Shown piece after piece: positions 31,991 to 38,982 of a stretch of 55,329 nucleotides of DNA. Each line of letters opens with the position of its first letter. Positions within the stretch are counted from its first letter, which is position 1. The notes under the pieces were generated by a model. That model was not told the DNA's origin. It searched no databases and worked only from the letters and a program-made list of their open reading frames with translations. The stretch comes from Bog-473 sp052140165 (GTDB lineage Bacteria; Actinomycetota; Acidimicrobiia; Acidimicrobiales; RAAP-2), in assembly GCA_052140165.1 (NCBI GenBank), contig JBKQUM010000107.1:1-55329 (forward strand). Reading direction: 5' to 3'. The translations under genes were made by a program, and so were the position numbers.

Positions 31991-33100
31991 ATGGGTCATA
32001 CACCAGCACACGACACGACGACCAACGTGGCCAGCTTCTGGCGGAGCTACGTCCACATCGGCGTCCTGACCTACAGCATGGGTGCCTTCGCCGTCGTGGT
32101 CTATGCACTGGCCACGCCTGGCGGCCCCCACCGCCAGGCGCTCGTCATCCTCGGGTGCTTCAGCCTGGCCGCTTCGGTCGGGCCCTTCCGGTGGCTGGGG
32201 CTGCGGCTCGTCTCGACCCGGTGGTCGAAGGTGTTCTTCACGTCGTGGGCTGCGTCGACCTTCGTCCTCGTCGCGTTGGCCGCCGTCCTCGACGGCGGTG
32301 TCCGCAGCCCGATCTCGTACTTCCTCGTCCTCCCGATGCTCTTCGCCGGCCTGGCCTACTCGGCGGGGACGGTGACGCTCCTCGGCGCCTTCGGCGTGGT
32401 GACGACGCTGGTGGTCGGCGTGCTGACACCGGACCCGAGCTGGCCCACCACGGCGTTCCTGGCGGTGGCGATGGTCATCGCGGGCCTGATCACCGCGGCG
32501 GCGGCGCTCAACCGCGATCGCCTGATGGCACATCTGATGGCGGCGGCGAACCTGGACGCGCTCACCGGTTGCCTCAGCCGGGGGGCGTTCCAGGAGCGCC
32601 TGGAGCACGAGTCGAAGCTGGCCAAGCGCCACCGGGCGACGTTCAGCCTCATCGTGGCGGACCTGGACAACCTCAAGACGCTCAACGACTCCGGTGGCCA
32701 CCATTCCGGGGACCGGGCCCTGCGGTCGCTGGCCACCGTGCTGTCGCAGGCGGCCCGGGGAACCGATGTCGTCGGGCGCCTCGGCGGTGACGAGTTCGCG
32801 ATGCTGCTCCACGAGACCGACCAGGATGCCGCGCTGGCCGTGGCGATCCGGCTGAAGGACGCCATGCAGGCGGCGAACGGCTCGGACCTGGTGACGGCCA
32901 GCCTCGGGGTGAGTACCTGGCTCGGCTCCGCCGACCGGCCCGACGAGCTGCTGCGGCGGGCCGACGAGGCGCTCTACATCGCCAAACGGGCGGGCCGCAA
33001 CCGGTGCGCGCAATGGGAGCCCCCGACATCGGAGGCCCAGGCGGGGCCCCGATGGCTCGGCCGGCGCCCGCGCCGGGCCGAGGCCCCCAGCGGGGCCTGA
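31991..33100 (+). CDS. Membrane-bound diguanylate cyclase (GGDEF)
   Basis: A 369-residue protein with six predicted membrane helices (residues about 22-175) and a C-terminal GGDEF domain that makes cyclic di-GMP from GTP. The active site RLGGDEFA is intact at 264-268. The inhibitory I-site RGTD lies five residues before it, so product inhibition is likely. The domain starts at LDALTGCLSRGAF and contains IVADLDNLKTLND. There is no EAL domain. The membrane part is of unknown ligand specificity. A basic tail (RWLGRRPRRAE) follows. It starts at ATG 31991, 96 bases after the cyclase gene. Confidence 0.92.
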   Translation: MGHTPAHDTTTNVASFWRSYVHIGVLTYSMGAFAVVVYALATPGGPHRQALVILGCFSLAASVGPFRWLGLRLVSTRWSKVFFTSWAASTFVLVALAAVLDGGVRSPISYFLVLPMLFAGLAYSAGTVTLLGAFGVVTTLVVGVLTPDPSWPTTAFLAVAMVIAGLITAAAALNRDRLMAHLMAAANLDALTGCLSRGAFQERLEHESKLAKRHRATFSLIVADLDNLKTLNDSGGHHSGDRALRSLATVLSQAARGTDVVGRLGGDEFAMLLHETDQDAALAVAIRLKDAMQAANGSDLVTASLGVSTWLGSADRPDELLRRADEALYIAKRAGRNRCAQWEPPTSEAQAGPRWLGRRPRRAEAPSGA

Positions 33101-33106
33101 GCCTCG

Positions 33107-33772
33107 CTAGGCCTCGCCGAAGCCCGCCCGGGCCGAGGTGGCCGTCGCGTCGTCGAGCAGCGGGTGGGCGTAGATGTCGAGGAGGGCCAGGGCCATCACG
33201 CGATCACCCTCGGGCTCGAACATGTCCGCGCCCAGCGCCCGCGACACGTGCTCGTGGAGGAGCGGGATGCCGAGGGCCATGGCCGTCACCAGCGCGGCCC
33301 GGATCCGGCGGTCGACGACGGGAGGATCGGCGCGGCTGTCGTCGGAGCGCGCGAGCCACACCTCGGTCATGGTCACCATCTCGTCGAAGATCGGCCCCGC
33401 GGTGGCGGATCCGTCGGTCAGGGATCGGGCGATGTAGTGCCCGAACCGCTTCGAGGCCTCCCTGGCGCGCGCCGTGCTGCCGGGATCGGCCAGGATCTGC
33501 GAGTTGAGATGGCGCAGTGCCTCGAACACGTACTCGTCGCAGGCCACGCGGAGGGCGTCCTTCGACCCGTAGTGGTGGCGGAGCAGGCCCGGAGAGACAC
33601 CGGCGGTCCGCGCGATCCCCCTGATCGTCGCGCGGTCGTAGCCCTCCTCGGCGAAGTGCGCCAGGGCCGCCTCGCGGATGCGGGCGCGTGCCGTCAGGTC
33701 CTCGAAGGCGACGGCCCCGTTGACGATCGGGCTCCTCACGGAGGCCGACGGATCGCTGCGGCCGGTCGTCAT
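33107..33772 (-). CDS. TetR-family transcriptional regulator of the adjacent ABC exporter
   Basis: A 221-residue TetR-type repressor. The N-terminal HTH (about residues 28-75) shows IREAALAHFAEEGYDRATIRG, split here as a recognisable family pattern, and SPGLLRHHYGSKDALR. The C-terminal ligand domain is variable. The ATG (33772) overlaps the permease stop by ATGA and has AGGGGG just upstream, so it is the third gene of an ATPase-permease-regulator operon. It probably represses that operon through the repeated sites at 36337-36368. Confidence 0.85.
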   Translation of the reverse strand: MTTGRSDPSASVRSPIVNGAVAFEDLTARARIREAALAHFAEEGYDRATIRGIARTAGVSPGLLRHHYGSKDALRVACDEYVFEALRHLNSQILADPGSTARAREASKRFGHYIARSLTDGSATAGPIFDEMVTMTEVWLARSDDSRADPPVVDRRIRAALVTAMALGIPLLHEHVSRALGADMFEPEGDRVMALALLDIYAHPLLDDATATSARAGFGEA

Positions 33773-35424
33773 TCCCCCTGCAGGTCCCTTCCCCTGAACG
33801 CCAGCCCTCCCACGAGCGCGCAGGCGACGCCGATGGCGGTCATGATCCCGTTCGCCTCCCAGTCCGGTGGCACGGCCGGAGCCGATGCCATGTGGTGGAA
33901 GACCGAGGTGTCGAGGACCCAGTGGTTGGTGGCCCCGATCCCTCCGACGATGACGACGAGGAAGGACCAACCCAGCACCCCGTAGACGACGACGGAGGTC
34001 GTCCGTGGCCGCGTCCCGAAGGCGAGGACGCCGATGCCGAGAATGGTGATCGCCGGGGGGACGAGGTTCACCCCCGCCTGGAGCATCGTCGTGAGACTGA
34101 CGCCGGAGTGCTGGCTGTCGGCGCCCAGCCACGCCAAGAATCCCGCGCCGACGCCGCTCACGACGAGCACCACTGCCGCGACGGCGAGTCTTCCGGACAG
34201 CCACGAGGCCCGGGAGACCGGCCGGGCGAGCAGGTGGTCGAGCCTGCCCCCCGACTCCTCCCCGCGCGCCGCGGTGACCTGGCCCGCAGCGACGAAGGCG
34301 ACCAGGACCGCCAGCACGAGGAAGCACACGCCCAGCACCGCATCGGCCCCCGTCCCGGGCGCGCCGAGCTTCGAGAACACCTCCTTGACCGATGACCCCG
34401 AGATCGTCGCGCCGGCGGACTTCGCGATGAGCCCGTAGAGCAGCGCGGCGGCGGCGATCGCCACCCACCAACTGATGACGGAGGCGCGCAGCAGGCGGAT
34501 CGCCAGGCCCGCTGGGCCGAACAACAGCGCGAGGTGCGGCCGGGAGCGCGAACGGTCCGGCAGGATGCTGGCGCCGGCGTCCCGCGTGCCGGCGAGGCGG
34601 ACGGCGCCGACGGCGAGGACCGCGTTGAGGGCGACGATCGGCAGGAAGGCGAGCGGCTGCGGGTCGGTGATCGGTTGGAGCTCCTCCACCCATCCGAGCG
34701 GGGAGGTCCAGATCAGCCAGTGCAGGCCCACGCCTGCGTCGGCGATCATCCGCAGCGCGTAGCTGACCCCGAGGAAGACGGCCGCGTACGAAGCGGCCTG
34801 CCGCCGGGTCGCCGCCAGCTGGCTCGTCAGCGCCCCGACGCCCAGGAACATGACCGCGGTCGCCACCACCGCCAGGGCCAGGTACAGCGACGCTCCCGCC
34901 CCGATGTCGACCTTCGATCCCCGCCCGGAGAGGACGGTGATCACCGCGGTGACGTACCAGAGGGTGACGGCGCCGGCCGCGAGGCCGGCCAGGGTCTGGC
35001 CCGTGGCGCCCCTCCGGGTGGTCCGGCCGGTGAGCAGGAGCTCCCAACGACCGCTGTCCTCCTCGCCGCGCAGCAGCCTGGTGCTCGTCAGGAGCCCCCA
35101 CACGGCACCGAGGATCATGAGCGTCATGGAGATCTTGAACACGGTGAACCCGCCGACCGTCTGGAGCTGCGGAGCAGGCCCGAACAGCGCGCTCGTGGCC
35201 TTGTTGGAGCCATAGGCGGTGGCCAGCGCGTCGCGTTCGGCCTGTGTGACGTAGATCCTCGTGTAGCTCACCTCCGACGAGACGATGCTGATCCCGAAGA
35301 TCAGGCCCCACAGGGCCCCGGAGCGGATGGCCCTGCGGGCGCTGAGGCGTGCGACGACGGTGCCGGGGGACCGTTGGGCCCGGACCGGCGCGACGGGCGC
35401 CGCCACCGCGAGGTCAGCGTGCAC
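33769..35424 (-). CDS. ABC transporter permease, polyketide-exporter type
   Basis: A 551-residue integral membrane protein with about twelve helices arranged as two similar halves, as in actinobacterial ABC-2 type exporters for polyketide or antibiotic-like compounds. Both halves carry the motif pattern LLRGEEDSGRWELLLTGRTTRR and ARGEESGGRLDHLLARPVSR, the signature repeat of these permeases. It overlaps the ATPase gene by eleven bases and the TetR gene by four. The transported compound is unknown; drug efflux is the usual role. Confidence 0.86.
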   Translation of the reverse strand: MHADLAVAAPVAPVRAQRSPGTVVARLSARRAIRSGALWGLIFGISIVSSEVSYTRIYVTQAERDALATAYGSNKATSALFGPAPQLQTVGGFTVFKISMTLMILGAVWGLLTSTRLLRGEEDSGRWELLLTGRTTRRGATGQTLAGLAAGAVTLWYVTAVITVLSGRGSKVDIGAGASLYLALAVVATAVMFLGVGALTSQLAATRRQAASYAAVFLGVSYALRMIADAGVGLHWLIWTSPLGWVEELQPITDPQPLAFLPIVALNAVLAVGAVRLAGTRDAGASILPDRSRSRPHLALLFGPAGLAIRLLRASVISWWVAIAAAALLYGLIAKSAGATISGSSVKEVFSKLGAPGTGADAVLGVCFLVLAVLVAFVAAGQVTAARGEESGGRLDHLLARPVSRASWLSGRLAVAAVVLVVSGVGAGFLAWLGADSQHSGVSLTTMLQAGVNLVPPAITILGIGVLAFGTRPRTTSVVVYGVLGWSFLVVIVGGIGATNHWVLDTSVFHHMASAPAVPPDWEANGIMTAIGVACALVGGLAFRGRDLQGE

Positions 35425-36307
35425 GGCCGTCCTCGCCGTACTGGGCGAGGAACAGTTCCTCGAGCGAGGGCTCGCGGCTGACGAGCTCGCTGACGCCGGC
35501 GTCGGCCAGGACCCGCAGCAGTGGTTCGATGGGGCCCCGTACCTGGCAGCGCACCACGCGACCGTTCGTCTCGACCGAGCTCACGCCGGGCACGCCCGAG
35601 AGGTCGGGGACGGTGCCGTCGAAGGTCGCCTCCACGCTGAGCGCGCTGAGGTGGCGCATGTCGGCCAGGGTGCCGATCTCCACCAGGCTCCCCTCGCGCA
35701 GGATGCCCACCCGGTCGCACAGCGCCTCGACCTCGCTCAGGATGTGCGAGGACAGGAACACCGTCTGGCCACGATCGCGGGCCTCGCCGATGCAATGGCG
35801 GAAGGCCTGCTCCATCAGGGGGTCGAGTCCATTGGTCGGTTCGTCGAGGAGGAGGAGGTCCGGCCGGACCATCAGCGCGGCGACCAGAACGATCTTCTGG
35901 CGGTTCCCCTTGGAGTAGGCCCGGACCTTCTTGGTGGGATCGAGGTCGAACCGATCGAGCAGCTCGGCCCCGTAAGCCTCGTCCACCTCTCCGTGGACCC
36001 GTCCGAGGAGCGCCAGGGTCTCGCCACCGGTCAGCGACGGCCACAGGTTCGCCTCGCCGGGCACGAAGGCGAGGCGCCGGTGGGTCTCGACCGGCTGGCG
36101 CTCGCAGTCGAGTCCGAAGACCTCGGCGCGCCCCTCGGTCGGGCGGCTCAGGCCCAGCAGGAGCCGGACGGTCGTCGTCTTGCCTGCCCCGTTCGGGCCC
36201 AGGTAGCCGACCACCTCACCCTGGCCGACCTCGAGGTCGAGGTGGTCGAGCGCGACGACGTCGCCGTAGCGCTTGGTCAGCCCTTCCGTCCGTATGGCTG
36301 TGGCCAC
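35414..36307 (-). CDS. ABC transporter ATP-binding protein
   Basis: A 297-residue ATPase partner of the permease downstream. Walker A is GPNGAGKT (about 38-45). The signature region reads AYSKGNRQK, the variant usual for this exporter group in place of LSGGQ. Walker B is LLLLDEPTNGLDP, and the switch His lies in FLSSHILSEVE. It starts with GTG 36307, about 26 bases after a TATAGT -10 candidate. A GGGAAGG ribosome site lies in that leader. First gene of the exporter-TetR operon. Confidence 0.9.
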   Translation of the reverse strand: MATAIRTEGLTKRYGDVVALDHLDLEVGQGEVVGYLGPNGAGKTTTVRLLLGLSRPTEGRAEVFGLDCERQPVETHRRLAFVPGEANLWPSLTGGETLALLGRVHGEVDEAYGAELLDRFDLDPTKKVRAYSKGNRQKIVLVAALMVRPDLLLLDEPTNGLDPLMEQAFRHCIGEARDRGQTVFLSSHILSEVEALCDRVGILREGSLVEIGTLADMRHLSALSVEATFDGTVPDLSGVPGVSSVETNGRVVRCQVRGPIEPLLRVLADAGVSELVSREPSLEELFLAQYGEDGRAR

Positions 36308-36333
36308 GGGGGACCGCCTTCCCGTCCCTGGGG

Positions 36334-36368
36334 ACTATACGTCCGTATTTTTGACTGTCCGTTCGTAT
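36334..36368 (-). promoter_or_regulatory. Promoter and probable TetR operator of the ABC exporter operon
   Basis: On the minus strand TATAGT (36339-36334) can serve as a -10. It overlaps ATACGGACGTAT (36348-36337), which is palindromic outside its central two bases. A second related site, ATACGAACGGAC (36368-36357), starts exactly 20 bases upstream and covers the -35 area; nine of twelve positions match. Two sites on the same DNA face, overlapping the promoter, suit paired binding by the TetR protein encoded in the operon. Confidence 0.5.
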
Positions 36369-36401
36369 GGTACCCCGGGTGGGGGGGTGCGACGGGCCCG
36401 T

Positions 36402-36438
36402 TTGACATGTGACTAGAAGGTCACATATATTGACGGGG
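36402..36438 (+). promoter_or_regulatory. Promoter and operator of the ArsR-SRPBCC gene
   Basis: TTGACA (36402-36407) and TATATT (36426-36431) are 18 bases apart, a near-consensus promoter. The GTG start at 36438 is six bases past the -10, so the mRNA should be leaderless. Between the boxes lies a perfect inverted repeat, ATGTGAC-tagaag-GTCACAT (36407-36426). An ArsR-type repressor bound there would block RNA polymerase, implying autoregulation. Confidence 0.65.
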
Positions 36439-37190
36439 TGGACGAGGTGTTCAAGGCACTGGCCGACCCCACCCGGCGGGAGTTGCTCGACGAGCTCTTC
36501 CGGGAGGACGGCCAGACCCTGGGCATGTTGGAGGAGAGGTTCTCCATGTCGCGCTTCGGCGTCATGAAGCACCTCAAGGTGCTGGAGGAGGCCGGCCTCG
36601 TGGTGACGAGGCGGCGGGGGCGCGAGAAGCTCCACTTCCTCAACCCGGTGCCGATCCGGCTCGTCCACGACCGCTGGGTCAGCAAGTACTCGGAGCCCTG
36701 GGTGGCAGGGCTCAGCGAGATCAAGGAGAGACTGGAGAGGCCAATGGAAAAGGTGTACGAGATCTTCATCAAGACCACGCCCGAGCGCCTGTGGGAGGCG
36801 ATCGTCGATCCCGAGATCCGGGCCAAGTACAACTTCGGCGCCGCGGTCAATTCGGACTGGAAGGTGGGCTCGCCGATCAGCGTCGACGTGGCCAGGCACG
36901 CCGTCCACCTCGGCGAGGGCGAGGTGCTCGAGGTGGACCCGCCGCGGCGCCTCGTCCACACCATGGCCGCCCTCTGGGACGACGACGTGCGCGCCGAGGG
37001 CTTCTCGCGGGTCACCTGGGAGATCGAGCAGGTGGGCGACTCGTGTCACCTCACGCTCACCCACGACCAGCTGCGCGAGGGCGCCAACGCGCAGATCTTC
37101 GGCGGCTGGCCCATGGTCCTCTCGGGCCTCAAGACCTGGCTCGAGACGGGCGAGCTGCTCACCACGCCCGGCTCGATCATGTACGCCTGA
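36438..37190 (+). CDS. ArsR-type regulator fused to an SRPBCC (AHSA1-like) domain
   Basis: A 250-residue fusion. Residues 1-95 are a winged-helix ArsR-type DNA-binding domain (VFKALADPTRRELLDEL, FGVMKHLKVLEEAGLV); no obvious metal-binding CxC is present. Residues about 103-245 are an AHSA1/SRPBCC domain that begins VYEIFIKTTPERLWEAI, a fold with a hydrophobic cavity for small ligands. A ligand-controlled, self-repressing regulator is likely. The start is GTG 36438 at the predicted transcript start. Internally, an ATG begins the SRPBCC part (PMEKVYEI), which could look like an original gene junction. A VOC-domain remnant lies downstream. Confidence 0.85.
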   Translation: MDEVFKALADPTRRELLDELFREDGQTLGMLEERFSMSRFGVMKHLKVLEEAGLVVTRRRGREKLHFLNPVPIRLVHDRWVSKYSEPWVAGLSEIKERLERPMEKVYEIFIKTTPERLWEAIVDPEIRAKYNFGAAVNSDWKVGSPISVDVARHAVHLGEGEVLEVDPPRRLVHTMAALWDDDVRAEGFSRVTWEIEQVGDSCHLTLTHDQLREGANAQIFGGWPMVLSGLKTWLETGELLTTPGSIMYA

Positions 37191-37219
37191 ACAGCCGGCA
37201 CAACAACCGAGAGGAGCAA

Positions 37220-37330
37220 GTGAGGTCCCGTGGCGTCGATGCCGACGACGTGCTGCGCTGGCCCGGTGTCCCGCCCATGTTCGCCTTCCGCGATCAGGAC
37301 GGCAACGGGCTCGAGATCGTCGAGGCCTGA
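37220..37330 (+). pseudogene. Fragment of a VOC (glyoxalase-like) domain gene
   Basis: A 36-codon frame beginning at GTG after GAGAGGAG (37209-37216). It ends PMFAFRDQDGNGLEIVEA, the last strand of a vicinal-oxygen-chelate domain with the FxDxxGN motif. A complete domain is about 120 residues, so most is missing, probably by deletion next to the ArsR-SRPBCC gene. The intact-looking ribosome site means a short peptide might still be made. Its 3' end overlaps the facing MFS gene by 37 bases. Confidence 0.6.
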
Positions 37331-38517
37331 GCGCGGACCGCCGGCCGCGCCCGGTCGTACGCCGACATGGCCAGCGTGAGGACGCCGAAGCCGGCGCCGA
37401 GGAGGCAGACTCCGGCCCAGCCGTGGGTGCCGTAGAGGGCGCCGGCGCTGACCGAGCCCACGGCGCCGCCCAGGAAGTAGCAGACCATGTAGGCGCTGTT
37501 GATGCGGCTGCGCGCATCGGGGCGCAGCGCGTAGATCACCGCCTGGTTCGTGATCTGCATGCCCTGGGTCCCGATGTCGAGCACGACGATGCCGATGATG
37601 AGGGCGGCCAGTGAGGTGCGCCCGGCCCACAGCAGCGCGAAGGAGGCCGCCAGGAGCACCCCGGTGCCGACGGTGGTGGCGGTGGCCCGCGCCGAGTCGG
37701 CGAGCTTGCCGGCCAGGTTGGCGGCGAGGATCCCGCCCGCGCCCACGAGGCCGAAGAGCCCGATGACCGCGTTGGAGTAGCGGTAGGGGCTCCCCGAGAG
37801 CAGGAAGGCGAGCGTGGTCCACAGCACGCTGAAGGCGGCGAAGGCGCAGGCGCCGTGCCAGGCCCGCCGGCGCAGCACGGGCTCGGTGGCCAGCATGCGC
37901 AGCGACCCGCCGACCAGTTGGCCGTAGCTGCGGTGCGGTCGTCGGCCCTCCGCCGGCAGCGCCCGCCACAGGACGAAGGCGAAGGCGACCATCAGCACGG
38001 CCGAGAACCAGTAGATGGCGCGCCACCCGGCCGCCTGGGCGACCAGCCCCGACACCGTGCGGGCCAGCAGGATGCCCATGAGCAGGCCCGTCATGATGCG
38101 GGCCACCACGCGGCCGCGGCGCTCCTCGGGCGCCAGGTCGGCCGCGAAGGGGATCATGACCTGCCCCGCGACCGACGCGCCACCGACGGCGACCGAGGCC
38201 AGGCCGAAGAGCCAGAGGCTCGGTGCCAGCGCGCAGCCGACCAGCGCGACAGCGGAGACGAGGAAGAGCCGCGTCACCAGCGCGCGGCGCGGGTGGAGGT
38301 CCCCGAGCGGGACGACGAGGAGGAGACCGGCGGCGTAGCCGATCTGGGTCGCGGTGATGATCGACGACGTCGGCCCCGGCCCGCTGTGGAAGCTGCGCGC
38401 CACCTGGTGCAGGACGGGCTGGGCGTAGTAGAGGTTCGCCACCACGGCGCCGGTGGCGACCGCGATGAGCGCGACGAGCGCCCGTGAGAGCGCGTGTTCG
38501 TGTGCTGGGGCTGCCAC
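37294..38517 (-). CDS. MFS transporter
   Basis: A 407-residue major facilitator with about twelve helices. The N-terminal YYAQPVLHQVARSF and QIGYAAGLLLVVPLGDLHPRR (the conserved loop between helices 2 and 3, split here) are typical of the YnfM/drug-efflux-type exporters in which the loop is GDxxxRR. AADLAPEERRGRVVARIM marks the next conserved region. The ATG start is at 38517. The C-terminus overlaps the VOC fragment. Substrate unknown. Confidence 0.87.
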   Translation of the reverse strand: MAAPAHEHALSRALVALIAVATGAVVANLYYAQPVLHQVARSFHSGPGPTSSIITATQIGYAAGLLLVVPLGDLHPRRALVTRLFLVSAVALVGCALAPSLWLFGLASVAVGGASVAGQVMIPFAADLAPEERRGRVVARIMTGLLMGILLARTVSGLVAQAAGWRAIYWFSAVLMVAFAFVLWRALPAEGRRPHRSYGQLVGGSLRMLATEPVLRRRAWHGACAFAAFSVLWTTLAFLLSGSPYRYSNAVIGLFGLVGAGGILAANLAGKLADSARATATTVGTGVLLAASFALLWAGRTSLAALIIGIVVLDIGTQGMQITNQAVIYALRPDARSRINSAYMVCYFLGGAVGSVSAGALYGTHGWAGVCLLGAGFGVLTLAMSAYDRARPAVRAQASTISSPLPS

Positions 38518-38547
38518 CGGGTCAGGCTACCGGTGGCCCGTCCAGCG

Positions 38548-38982
38548 TCAGACGTTGCCCCCGCGCCGGCTCTCGGCGGTCACGCCGGTGAGCGCGGTCA
38601 GGATCAGTGGCACGCCGATGAACAAGAGCCACGCGCCGAAGACCAGTGCCAACACCGTCATGAAGGCACCCATACCCATGACGAAGGGCCAGATGGAGGT
38701 GCCGGGGAACGCGTCGATGTTGCCCGCTCCGTCCGCCATCTCGGCGTCCACCCGGTCGGAGGAACGCTCGCCGGCGACGGGGATCTTGCCCCAGAAGAAG
38801 TACTTGTGGCCGTGGAAGCGCCGGTACCAGAAGAAGTAGTAGCCGCCGGGCAGGAAGCCGAGCAGCGTGGCGCCCAGGAGCATGACTGCGCCCCCGTCCT
38901 CGTAGGCCCAGAACCAGTAGACGAGGCCGATGAGCCCGAAGAACAGCCCGAGGAAGAGGAGGAAGACCGCCGAGACCCTCAT
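38548..38982 (-). CDS. ctaF: Cytochrome c oxidase subunit IV, actinobacterial type
   Basis: A 144-residue membrane protein with two helices at the N-terminus and two at the C-terminus, joined by a polar stretch containing YYFFWYRRFHGHKYFFWG. This is the layout of CtaF, the small extra subunit of actinobacterial aa3 oxidase. The ATG overlaps the ctaD stop by four bases. Last gene of the ctaC-ctaD-ctaF unit. Confidence 0.88.
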   Translation of the reverse strand: MRVSAVFLLFLGLFFGLIGLVYWFWAYEDGGAVMLLGATLLGFLPGGYYFFWYRRFHGHKYFFWGKIPVAGERSSDRVDAEMADGAGNIDAFPGTSIWPFVMGMGAFMTVLALVFGAWLLFIGVPLILTALTGVTAESRRGGNV

